NCBI GenBank assembly: GCA_964550025.1
Contig: CAZJYI010000036.1
Coordinates: 16,024 to 80,023 of the forward strand
DNA length: 64,000 nucleotides
Direction: 5' to 3'
Source: CAZJYI01 sp964550025
GTDB taxonomy: Bacteria > Verrucomicrobiota > Kiritimatiellia > UBA8416 > CAYOBW01
Shown: positions 34,125-42,217 of the stretch, piece after piece
Layout of the letters: each line of letters opens with the position of its first letter
Numbering within the stretch: the stretch's first letter is position 1
The notes under the pieces: model-generated
The model's input: the letters and a program-made list of their open reading frames with translations, nothing else
Databases searched by the model: none
What the model was told of the DNA's origin: nothing
Program-made: the position numbers and the translations under genes

Positions 34125-34496
34125 TCACGTCTGCGACCAGAGCCCGACCTTGCTCCCGCAGGGATCCCTGAAATACGCGTAGAAGCCCATATCCGCGCCA
34201 ATCTCCGTCTTCTCCGTGAGCCGAGCGCCGCCCGCATCCTCGATCTGATCCAGTTTGGCCGGGATGTCCTCGACGGCAACTACCAGTACTGTGCCGTCCT
34301 CCGAGGGCTTCGTCTCGGTGGTGAAGCCGCCGCCGGTGTTCTCCGCGCTGAAGAACCAGTAGTCGGGGAATGGGACGCTCTCCTGAACAGTCCAACCGAA
34401 GACCGCGGTGTAGAATGCCGCGCTCTCGGCAATGTTGGTGGTCGGGATCTCTATGTGGCAAATGGACCCTGGCGCCGGTGCTGCTGCGTCTTCCAT
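34125..34496 (-). CDS. VOC-superfamily (glyoxalase/bleomycin-resistance fold) protein
   Basis: 123 residues with one VOC module pair: GSICHIEIPTTNIAESAAFYTAVFGW at the N-terminus and GFYAYFRDPCGSKVGLW at the C-terminus. His14 and the C-terminal acidic/Gln-like positions could contribute metal ligands. The closest type is the YdcJ/CFP-30-like 'glyoxalase-related' group, which has no defined reaction. AAGGAGAG precedes the ATG. It starts 24 bp after the SLC13 gene and ends 43 bp before the PQQ remnant, so it is probably cotranscribed. Function not assigned. Confidence 0.8.
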   Translation of the reverse strand: MEDAAAPAPGSICHIEIPTTNIAESAAFYTAVFGWTVQESVPFPDYWFFSAENTGGGFTTETKPSEDGTVLVVAVEDIPAKLDQIEDAGGARLTEKTEIGADMGFYAYFRDPCGSKVGLWSQT

Positions 34497-34520
34497 CGTA
34501 CTCTCCTTATGTCATCCCTG

Positions 34521-36002
34521 TCAGGGGCCCGAGTGAACCTGGCCGGCAGGTTCATGTGCATCGGGCCAGGCGCCCCAGCCGTCGTGCGGATGCGAAGGCC
34601 GCGGCGGCATGTGGGGCGACATCAGTGTCAAGGCAATCCACGCTACGACGCAAGTGACGGCGCCAACAACGGCGCCTACTTTCAGCCACTGACGGAAGTC
34701 GATACTGCGGCGATGCCGTTTCTCGAGGACACCCGCCGCGATGATGTTGGCGGCCGAGCCGATGACGGTCACGTTGCCGCCGAGGCAGGCCCCGAACAAC
34801 AATGCCCACCAGAGTGGCGTCGCGCCAAGCTCGCGCACGACCGGCACAAACGCAGCAACGAATACCACGTTGTCCACAAAGGCCGACCCAACGGCCGAGA
34901 CTCCGACGATCACGGGCAAGAGCAGCGAGGGACTGCCCTGGAAGGTCGTGGCAAAGTCCTTGGCGATCCGTGAGGCAACGCCGGTATGCTCCAGGGAGCC
35001 TGCCTTCGCGAAGAGCATCATGAAGAAGAGCAGTTCCCACCAGTCGACCTCGACGGCGACGTAGTGCTGTGCGCGCTCCCGACGCCACACCATCAGCACG
35101 CCGGCAATGGCCAGCGGTGCCGTCATGAGCAAGGTGTTCTGCTCCAGCCCCAACAGCGTCTCGATCCGGTGATGGCCGGCAATGACACCCACGGTGACGA
35201 CAAAGATCGCCAACCCGCGCTGGTAAGGCACGCGCACGAGCGGACCGAGATGCAGTTTCTGCCTGCGGCGCTCTTCAAGACGGTCGGAGAGCTCCCGGAT
35301 CTCGCGCCGGAACCACAGCAGCAGGACACCTGTCGCGGCGACCAGGCAGGCGAGCATGACGGGGAACGCCCATACGATGAAGTCCTCGAATGTGAACCCC
35401 GCACGGTGACTGATCAACAGGCCGACGGGGTTCCCGATCATCGTGCCCGCCGACCCGATGTTCGTCGCCATCACCGCCATAATCAGGAACGGCGTGACCG
35501 GCACCCGCAGCGTGTCGCAGACCTGGAATACGAGCGCGCACACGAACACGATGGAGGTAACCTCATCGACAGCGCACGCCAACAACGCCGAAAGCCCCAT
35601 CACTACCAGCGCGAACGCGGTACCAGTCATGCGGCGAGTGCTCACGATCAGCTGGATGATCCACGAGAAGAACCCCAACTCCTTCAGCGCACCCACGATG
35701 ACCATCATGCCCGCCAGGAAGAGAACGACCGGCAGCTCGCAAGACTCGACGAACCGGTCCAGCGTGAGAACATTGCAGGCGAACAGCGCCGCAATGCCGA
35801 GAAAAGCCACGGCCAGCCGGAATTCCCAGAACAGCAGAGTTGCCAGCACGGTCATGGCAAACACAGAGCACGCGAGCATCTGCGGTCTCGTGTAGCCGAA
35901 AGCCTGAACCAGCACGGCCACGCCGGCACTCAGAGCGATAATGAGTAACCCTCTGGCGAGCACCTGCCTGCGCGACAGACCTGCGTGTCGAATGGGCGGC
36001 AT
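34521..36002 (-). CDS. SLC13/ArsB-NhaD family ion transporter
   Basis: 493 residues with about 11-12 hydrophobic helices. The family's two re-entrant signatures are visible: FLIMAVMATNIGSAGTMIGNP in the first half and FGACLGGNVTVIGSAANIIAAG in the second, both with the G(S/N)-x-T/V-x-IG-x-xxN pattern of the ion-transporter superfamily (CitMHS/ArsB/NhaD). DEVTSIVFVCA and AFVDNVVFVAAFVPV carry acidic residues within membrane helices, as in Na+/H+ antiporters. GGGAG precedes the ATG. It is translated 6 bp after the EIIA-CBS gene, which likely regulates it. The ion or organic anion carried cannot be read. Confidence 0.82.
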   Translation of the reverse strand: MPPIRHAGLSRRQVLARGLLIIALSAGVAVLVQAFGYTRPQMLACSVFAMTVLATLLFWEFRLAVAFLGIAALFACNVLTLDRFVESCELPVVLFLAGMMVIVGALKELGFFSWIIQLIVSTRRMTGTAFALVVMGLSALLACAVDEVTSIVFVCALVFQVCDTLRVPVTPFLIMAVMATNIGSAGTMIGNPVGLLISHRAGFTFEDFIVWAFPVMLACLVAATGVLLLWFRREIRELSDRLEERRRQKLHLGPLVRVPYQRGLAIFVVTVGVIAGHHRIETLLGLEQNTLLMTAPLAIAGVLMVWRRERAQHYVAVEVDWWELLFFMMLFAKAGSLEHTGVASRIAKDFATTFQGSPSLLLPVIVGVSAVGSAFVDNVVFVAAFVPVVRELGATPLWWALLFGACLGGNVTVIGSAANIIAAGVLEKRHRRSIDFRQWLKVGAVVGAVTCVVAWIALTLMSPHMPPRPSHPHDGWGAWPDAHEPAGQVHSGP

Positions 36003-36008
36003 GAGACT

Positions 36009-36935
36009 CTACTCCCTCAGAACCTTCGTGATGAAATCCTCGATCGCAATCACACCCACCAGGCTCTCGCCGCGAACGACCAGTACCTGCCGGACGCCAC
36101 GCTTGCACATCCCCTTGGCCACCTCAATGGCGGGCGACTTCTCCGACACGGTGGCATAGTCGTCGCTCATGATGTCGGCCAGCCACGTCTTGCCCTCGTC
36201 GCGCAACAACCCCGCGAACGGTTCGAAATTGATGATGGGCGAGAGATCCTCCATCCAGAGGATGTAGTCGGGCAGACAAACTCTTAACAGGGCGTCGGCT
36301 GTAACGAGTCCCACGAGCTTTCCGTCGTCGTCAATCACCGGCAGGTCCGCCAACTGGTGCCGGGCGAACAGGTCGATGGCTTTCTCGCAGGTGTCATCGG
36401 CTCGGACGCTGACGAACTCGCGTCGCATGATGTCACCCGCGCACACGTAGTCCGGCAGGACGAGACCGCCACGTTCGAAGAAGTGCCAGACACTCTCGCC
36501 GCTTTCGAGATTCGCCACCGTGTCCGCCGATCCCGGTGTCTGCAGGATGCGCGCAAGGGAACTGACCGCCTGGAGGTAGGCGGCGGGCGAGTCGTGCGGC
36601 GCCAGCACGAGGATGATCAGCTTCGCCAGCCCGTCCTTCCCGTCACCGAAACGGATACCCTTCTGCGACGTGGCCACCGCAACCACCAGCCGCTGCAAAC
36701 CGCGCAGGCGAGCGTGCGGGAGCGCGATGCCCGGGGCAACAACATTGGGCATCTGTCCCTCTCGCTCGATGACCTGCCTGACGACATCATCCAGCTCTCC
36801 TTGTTCCAGCGCGGGCCCCAGTGCGTGTACCAGCTCGCGAATCACCTCATCGCGATCGGTCAGCGCTGTGTGGCAGAGAACCTGGTAAGCGGTGAAGAGT
36901 GAGGAAAAGGAGGTACCGTTCCGCGACTCAGCCAT
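36009..36935 (-). CDS. PTS EIIA(Ntr)-like domain fused to two CBS domains
   Basis: 308 residues; start at 36935 supported by GGGGAGG. Residues about 15-150 form a fructose/nitrogen-type EIIA domain with the phospho-acceptor His in GIALPHARL and the typical SSLARILQTPG end. Residues about 165-300 form a CBS pair (IMRREFVSVRADDTCEKAIDLF, DLPVIDDDGKLVGLVTADAL, then IMSDDYATVSEKSPAIEVAKGM, GVIAIEDFITKVL). No EIIB or EIIC is present, so it is regulatory rather than sugar-transporting. It would join phosphorylation state (PTSNtr) to adenine-nucleotide binding. Spacing of 6 bp from the SLC13 gene suggests that it gates or tunes that transporter. Confidence 0.85.
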   Translation of the reverse strand: MAESRNGTSFSSLFTAYQVLCHTALTDRDEVIRELVHALGPALEQGELDDVVRQVIEREGQMPNVVAPGIALPHARLRGLQRLVVAVATSQKGIRFGDGKDGLAKLIILVLAPHDSPAAYLQAVSSLARILQTPGSADTVANLESGESVWHFFERGGLVLPDYVCAGDIMRREFVSVRADDTCEKAIDLFARHQLADLPVIDDDGKLVGLVTADALLRVCLPDYILWMEDLSPIINFEPFAGLLRDEGKTWLADIMSDDYATVSEKSPAIEVAKGMCKRGVRQVLVVRGESLVGVIAIEDFITKVLRE

Positions 36936-37807
36936 GCCGAACACCTCCCCCTGCAGGGACAGCACGACCAGACTCCCCGCGCAACACGCGCGCGTCAACT
37001 CTGGGCGGCTGAGATGCCGAATTCATGCGGGAGAGGCTACGGCAGAGCGTGTGTCCGGTCAAGTCTGTCCCCTGCACGAGGGATTGCCGTTGCCGAGCTA
37101 AGGATAACGGGCGCGCCAGCGGCCCGCGGGTACGGCCTGATCACGTCCGGAGACTCGAAACCGCAGCACACTCCTGATCTGACCGCGGAAACTATTGATC
37201 AGCAAGGAAGATGATTGACCGAAGCGCCCGCTCATCAGTATCAGCGCGTCACGATCTTCTCCGGAAGGGGATGTTTCCATTTCGTCATGTTGATGCCGCA
37301 GGTCCTGTGGGACTTCAGGATGAGTATGCGCAATGAACCTCGCCCTCGTGATATCTGGATGGCGCGGTGGAATGCAGAACCTCATGCCGGAATATGGGCG
37401 GCTGCCAACTTGAACGATATAGAAGGAATTGATTCGCATCAACGCGACCTCACACCCTCCGCTGCTGTCACTCATCTGTGCCAAATGCACTAAGTGAGGC
37501 CGGTGCGCATGTGCACACAGGTACACATGGTTGGCAGTCGCCGAGGAGGTGCGAATTCCTGTTGCCGAGGGATGAACATTCCTGTCTGGAAAACGTCGCA
37601 TACTCCGGTACGACTCCGCCAAGCCTGCAAGTGTTATGCTCATCGTCTTTCATCCTCCCCCTGATCGCTTCAGGCTCTCTATCTTCAGATGCAACGGCAA
37701 TTCCGGTCATCCCGCCGCACCATCATTACGTCTACCTTAGTGGACATACAGGCCATGGTCAACAACGGGAACAGCGCCCTTGAACGTTCGTCTTCATCAT
37801 GCTGCCC
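36936..37807. other. 872-bp stretch without a supported gene
   Basis: Lies between the EIIA-CBS gene and the end of the tandem-repeat surface protein gene. Open frames occur on both strands (the longest about 180 codons, minus strand), but they lack family resemblance, signal peptides and coherent composition, and they overlap each other. The leader of the EIIA-CBS operon must be in its left part. I recognise no RNA gene or repeat. Confidence 0.5.
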
Positions 37808-40084
37808 CTACTCCGAGAGCAGTCGGTAGAAGGCGCTGGAGTGCTGGTTCGTGAACGTATCCGTCCAAGTGGTGAACGTGGTCGCGGCCGTGAACGCGCC
37901 GGCGGGTGACCAACTGACCGGCGGGCACAACGACGTTGCGTGTTCCATGGTATAGAACGTCCCCGGCTTCAGGTTCGCTATCCCGACGTCGACGGCGTTG
38001 CTTTTGACATCGACGGACACCATGTCCACACCATGCTTCAAGACGGTAAACGCAATCTCGTTCTCGTTGGTATGATAGCTCCAGTTCCCCTCGTATCCGG
38101 GCGTCACAACAATGTCCGTGTGCCGGTACAGAAACCCCCACTCCTTGTACGTCAAAGGGTCCTTCCCGACCCAGTGAAACATGACGTGTCTCCCGAGTGC
38201 GTTGGTCCCGCCCGTCACATTCACGTTCACGGCATAGGGGCCATCGTGATCCATGGTGAACGCGGTTCCCGTACCGACAATCTCGACCGAGTCCGAACTG
38301 CCGCCGTCGATGTCGAAATCGTAGGAGGCACCGGCCAGTATGTTCAGCTTCTCGAATGTCAGGAGCCCGATGCCGGCGCCTGGAGAGAGATTCCCGGACA
38401 AGTCGGTCTTGGCCTCGATGACACCGTTGCCAGCGATGGTATTGTCGTGGCTTCTCAGCACCTGCGAACTCACGAGCGCGTCGACAACCGCATTGCTGCC
38501 TCCCGTCAGCATCAACGTCCCCCCGCCATTCAGGTCAAGGTTGCCGCTCAAGGTCAAGGCCGTCCTGGAGCTCGCCCCTTCCACGGCAATATGCCCCGTG
38601 TTGGCGATCGTACCTCTTATGCGCGTCTCCTCACCGTCAACCACCACGAACTGCCCCGCGTTGGTCAGCACCGAAACAGCGCCGTTGAGCACGCAGGACT
38701 TGTCTTGGAAGCCATGGCCCTGAATCACCCCGGCCCCGACCGTGTCGAGCACGCCGCCCAGGATGTGCGCTCCATCCAGCTTCACGGTGCACCCTTTCCG
38801 AGCCTGGATGACGCCGGAACTATTGTCATAGGTGGCAGAGTTCAGGACCAACACGCCATTCGCACTGGCGCGCAGGTACCCCCGATTCTCGGCTCCCGAA
38901 GTACTGGGGTCAACCGTCAGGGACTGTCCGGGCACATTGGCATCCACGATTCCGTGGTTCTCGATACGCAGCCAGTCATCCCCAAGCAACCCGGCCCCCT
39001 GAATGGTGTTGTCCCGGTTGTCAAGCGTCTGACCGGAGTTCACGGCACGAATGCGGCTGTTCCCCGCGTCGGTGAGCGTCACCGTTCCCCCGCCACTCAG
39101 AAGCAGATTTCCGTTCAACGTCAAGAAAGTCGGGTTGTTCGAGCCCGTCACGGAGATCGTGCCCGCATTCACAATGGCGCCGCGTATCCGCACCTCCTGC
39201 CCGTCCTGCACCACGAACGCTCCCTGGTTCGTGAGCGCACCGGGCGCCCCGGTCAACATCGAAAACGGCGATCCGGTCCCATAGCCGAGAATCGCCCCGT
39301 CGCCAGCCGTGGACAACGTGCCGCCGCGAATGTCCGCCCCTCGAAGCTCTACGAACGACCCGGCAAGCGCCTCAATGGCGCCCCCCGCATTTTCGTAGCC
39401 CCCGTCGACAAGCGCCAGAACGCCGCCTCCGGACGCGCGCATCGTACCGCTGTTCAGAGCACCGGAAGTACTCGGGTCAACGGTCAGCAACTCGCCCGCA
39501 ATGTCTGCGTCGACAGTACCGTTGTTCTCCAGCCTGAACCAGTTGTTGCCAAACCGGCCCCTGCCACGGATCGTGTTGTCCCTGTTCTCCAGAACCTGGC
39601 CGCTATTGTGTGCACGGAATGTTGCGCCCGTGCCGGAAAGCGTCACGGTTCCGCCTCCATCGAGCACCGTCGAGCTTCTGATTTTGAGTAGCGCTCCGAC
39701 GCCATCACCGACGACGATGTTGCCGGCATTCGAAATGGGACCTGCGGTGATCTGGAACGCCATTCCGTCATCGATGGAAACCGTGTCTCCGGCGTCGACC
39801 GCCAGGCTCCCCACCATAGTGCTCATGTCCGCAAGAACGGTGGCATCGGTTGCGGGCTGCATGTCAACGCGGACGTGATAGATGTCAACGCCGTTGGTGG
39901 GAACCTGGGCGGGATCCCAGTTCCCGGGCACACTCCAATTCCCGCTCGACCCGCCTATCCACCTCGACTGAACATCCCCGGCCCGAACGGCCGGGAGAAG
40001 GACCAGGCAAACTGTTGCGGCTGTTGCGGCCCCAACACAGGTGCGACGGATGCGTCTCGTTACGGCGTTTGCTGGCGGTATCAT
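37808..40084 (-). CDS. Secreted beta-helix surface protein with internal tandem repeats
   Basis: 758 residues from the ATG at 40084 (an ATG at 40129 adds 15). Signal peptide about 1-35 (TCVGAATAATVCLVLLPAVRA). The opening SRWIGGSSGNWSVPGNWDPAQVP is the usual start of autotransporter-type passenger domains. Two near-identical ~200-residue blocks follow, each with the order NRDNTI(R/Q)G, (N/D)W(F/L)R(L/I)EN, LTVDPSTSGA, RASGGGVLAL or RASANGVLVL. A third, partial block ends at SHDNTIAGNGVI. The tail (LKPGTFYTMEHATSL...FYRLLSE) matches the 'Y-x-L-x-S' C-terminal module of PVC surface proteins. It starts 49 bp after the HEAT-repeat gene, so the two are probably cotranscribed. Role: envelope or extracellular, undefined. 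Confidence 0.72.
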   Translation of the reverse strand: MIPPANAVTRRIRRTCVGAATAATVCLVLLPAVRAGDVQSRWIGGSSGNWSVPGNWDPAQVPTNGVDIYHVRVDMQPATDATVLADMSTMVGSLAVDAGDTVSIDDGMAFQITAGPISNAGNIVVGDGVGALLKIRSSTVLDGGGTVTLSGTGATFRAHNSGQVLENRDNTIRGRGRFGNNWFRLENNGTVDADIAGELLTVDPSTSGALNSGTMRASGGGVLALVDGGYENAGGAIEALAGSFVELRGADIRGGTLSTAGDGAILGYGTGSPFSMLTGAPGALTNQGAFVVQDGQEVRIRGAIVNAGTISVTGSNNPTFLTLNGNLLLSGGGTVTLTDAGNSRIRAVNSGQTLDNRDNTIQGAGLLGDDWLRIENHGIVDANVPGQSLTVDPSTSGAENRGYLRASANGVLVLNSATYDNSSGVIQARKGCTVKLDGAHILGGVLDTVGAGVIQGHGFQDKSCVLNGAVSVLTNAGQFVVVDGEETRIRGTIANTGHIAVEGASSRTALTLSGNLDLNGGGTLMLTGGSNAVVDALVSSQVLRSHDNTIAGNGVIEAKTDLSGNLSPGAGIGLLTFEKLNILAGASYDFDIDGGSSDSVEIVGTGTAFTMDHDGPYAVNVNVTGGTNALGRHVMFHWVGKDPLTYKEWGFLYRHTDIVVTPGYEGNWSYHTNENEIAFTVLKHGVDMVSVDVKSNAVDVGIANLKPGTFYTMEHATSLCPPVSWSPAGAFTAATTFTTWTDTFTNQHSSAFYRLLSE

Positions 40085-40133
40085 CGCGGCCCCCTTGTGC
40101 TTGGTGGAAGCGCAATCATCTCCGAACAACGAA

Positions 40134-42002
40134 TCAGGTCGAGGGGACCGGAAGGTCTGCCCCGCTCTCCTTCGCCTCTCTGGCCTCGATCTCCTTCAGT
40201 AGCTCGTTCAGATCGTCCGACTTGCTCTTGTCTTCCACGGCATCGATACTCTTCAACACCGCCTCTTTCAAACCAGGTGTCGCTCTCTGACGCGCGATCT
40301 GGATGGCATGCCACCAGGTCTGACGGTTCTTCTCGAGAAACAGCGCCTTCCAGGGAATCTCCTCGCGCCGGTCGAAATCCTCGGGAAGCCAGCGAATCGC
40401 GGCCATGCGCGTCACGTCGCAGTCGAACCGGAGCATGTGCAACAGCAACCCCTCCCAGTCTCCCGTGCGATACTCCTTCTTCGTACGCATCATGTTTGCC
40501 CACATCGCCAGACGGCCCGGTGAAGAACCCCTGTCCGCGTCACACGGCGCAGCCCCGACCCGCGCAATCAGAGCTGCTGAGTCGGCAATCTGGTTGACGG
40601 CCTTGGCGTGTTCCTCGGGAATCTGCGTGCGCGGCGCAAACCGATCGGCGGCCTGCGCCAGCTCTCTGACCGCGTTTGTCTCGGCCAGCGCACCGAGACA
40701 GTAGGCGGCAACCGCCGCCTCGCGGGGCATCTCCGACGACAGCCGACGACGGAGCATCCGGGCGACCTTGGGCCGAAAGCCCTCCCGCCAGGATTCAAGG
40801 GAATCCCGCCGCCGTGCTTCCGACGAGTGGAAACGGAACGGGCAATCCGCGGGAACGTCGCCGATGTCCCGGGGATCCGGCAGACGCCACGAGAGATGCC
40901 TCAGAGCCTCGATGCGTACCGTGTCACGGGAGTCGTCGCACAGATCGATCAGGGCACCGGTGACGTCTCTGGTCATGATGGACCCCAAACCACAAAACAG
41001 GGCAGCAATCTCTTCCTCGCCATCGCAGCTCTTGATCATCTGCAGGATCGGTTCAGCGTAGCAGGAGTGGTGAAGCGTTGAGAACGCGCGCCGTCTTTCA
41101 TTCTTGTCCGATTTGCCGAGGAACTGCTTCAGGGTCTCGGTCATCCTCTCCCCCGTCGGAGCCTTCAGCTCGATGCCGAACGTGCCCCCGTGGGTATAGG
41201 ACCATCCCCATGGCGGCGTGTTCTTTTGCATTCGCTCATCGGGATACCCGACACCCAGGTCTTGAAAACACTCGACCTGGTAAAGGCCCGGCTTGGGAAA
41301 CCTCAGATATGCCAGAAGCGGCAGGTCCATCTCGTAGGTCTCGCCCTTCGCCAACCGCGGGTCCGCCCGGCCGATCCCCCCGAAGCAAGGCTGGCCCGGC
41401 TTGGGATCGACTGCCTCCGTGCCGTCCCCGGCTGTGGCCGTGAAGACATACCGCAGATGCCGGTTGGCGCCCCGGTAGTCTCCGCCTTCTTCGAAGGGAA
41501 GCGCGTCTTCGCCTTCGTTCTTAAGAACCATGCGCACGGAGATCGGCTCTCCGAGGAAGTAGCTCTTCCTGTCAGGGGTATAGGTGATCGAAACGCCTTC
41601 ATGCAGCCTCGCCGTCTCCTCCGCCCGGAAGAGACGACCGGTTGCCGTCAGCCCCCCCAATCCCAGAATGAAGCGGAAGATGCCCGGCCTGTTGACCGCC
41701 GTGTGGATCTTCCAGTCTGCGTTCTTCCTTGGCTTGACTTCGATACGCTCCGAGTCACACGCCCACAGTGAAGTCAGGTCATCCGTGGATAGCACCGCCC
41801 CCCTCTCGACTCGCTGCAACAACAGACGGCGCTCAACAGACGGGAACAGCTGTAGCTCGTCCTTGCGGTTGTATGCGCTGAGCCGGACTTCCACCGCCTC
41901 CCCCGTCAAAACCGACAGAGGATGCCGAACGGAGAGGCTGGTCTCTTCCGCCGCCACGGCAGAAACGACCGCAAGACACAGGAAAAGAAGAGAGCGTTTC
42001 AT
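40134..42002 (-). CDS. Secreted protein with beta domains and C-terminal HEAT-like repeats
   Basis: 622 residues from the ATG at 42002, which gives the signal peptide MKRSLLFLCLAVVSAVAAEE; a start 12 codons earlier is less likely. The N-terminal ~280 residues are beta-rich (LSVRHPLSVLTGEAVEVRLSAYN; SYFLGEPISVRMVLKNEGE, an NPCBM/Ig-like pattern of 'intact-protein' domains). The C-terminal half has alpha-helical HEAT/armadillo-like pairs (TGALIDLCDDSRDTVRIEALRHLSW, REAAVAAYCLGALAETNAVRELAQAAD). No enzyme motif is seen. It precedes the tandem-repeat surface protein and follows another HEAT-repeat gene, so these secreted proteins may form one assembly. Confidence 0.6.
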   Translation of the reverse strand: MKRSLLFLCLAVVSAVAAEETSLSVRHPLSVLTGEAVEVRLSAYNRKDELQLFPSVERRLLLQRVERGAVLSTDDLTSLWACDSERIEVKPRKNADWKIHTAVNRPGIFRFILGLGGLTATGRLFRAEETARLHEGVSITYTPDRKSYFLGEPISVRMVLKNEGEDALPFEEGGDYRGANRHLRYVFTATAGDGTEAVDPKPGQPCFGGIGRADPRLAKGETYEMDLPLLAYLRFPKPGLYQVECFQDLGVGYPDERMQKNTPPWGWSYTHGGTFGIELKAPTGERMTETLKQFLGKSDKNERRRAFSTLHHSCYAEPILQMIKSCDGEEEIAALFCGLGSIMTRDVTGALIDLCDDSRDTVRIEALRHLSWRLPDPRDIGDVPADCPFRFHSSEARRRDSLESWREGFRPKVARMLRRRLSSEMPREAAVAAYCLGALAETNAVRELAQAADRFAPRTQIPEEHAKAVNQIADSAALIARVGAAPCDADRGSSPGRLAMWANMMRTKKEYRTGDWEGLLLHMLRFDCDVTRMAAIRWLPEDFDRREEIPWKALFLEKNRQTWWHAIQIARQRATPGLKEAVLKSIDAVEDKSKSDDLNELLKEIEAREAKESGADLPVPST

Positions 42003-42110
42003 TGCTTCTACGCTACATGAACGCACCGTAGAAAGCAATATCTACGACAAGAATCGGCGGTTCCCCGCTGCGATCGCTCTCCTGTTCGTAGCAGGTCCCT
42101 GATGTGCCGC

Positions 42111-42127
42111 CCCGTGGAAAACACGGG
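42111..42127. repeat. Short perfect hairpin
   Basis: CCCGTG and CACGGG with a 5-base loop in the 215-bp gap between two HEAT-repeat genes. It could be part of a GTAGCCCG-type palindrome or a weak terminator. Confidence 0.3.
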
Positions 42128-42152
42128 CTCCGTCGGAGAGAGACCGATTTGG

Positions 42153-42206
42153 TCGAGGGAATCAACGGAATCGAATGATTCGATTGAACCGATTCTATCG
42201 ACTCCC
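42153..42206 (+). repeat. Nonanucleotide array, 6 units, consensus TCGANNNAA
   Basis: Units TCGAGGGAA, TCAACGGAA, TCGAATGAT, TCGATTGAA, CCGATTCTA, TCGACTCCC in the gap just after the 744-codon HEAT-repeat gene. It contains a small palindrome centred at 42177. The 9-bp period matches that of the arrays at 2070 and 54379, but the unit sequence differs. Confidence 0.62.
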
Positions 42207-42217
42207 TACCTCAAATC

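Noticed and set aside
37098..37643. 181-codon minus-strand frame in the 872-bp gap
   Set aside because: No recognisable family, irregular His/Ser/Arg-rich composition, no good ribosome-binding site, and overlap with a plus-strand frame of equal quality.
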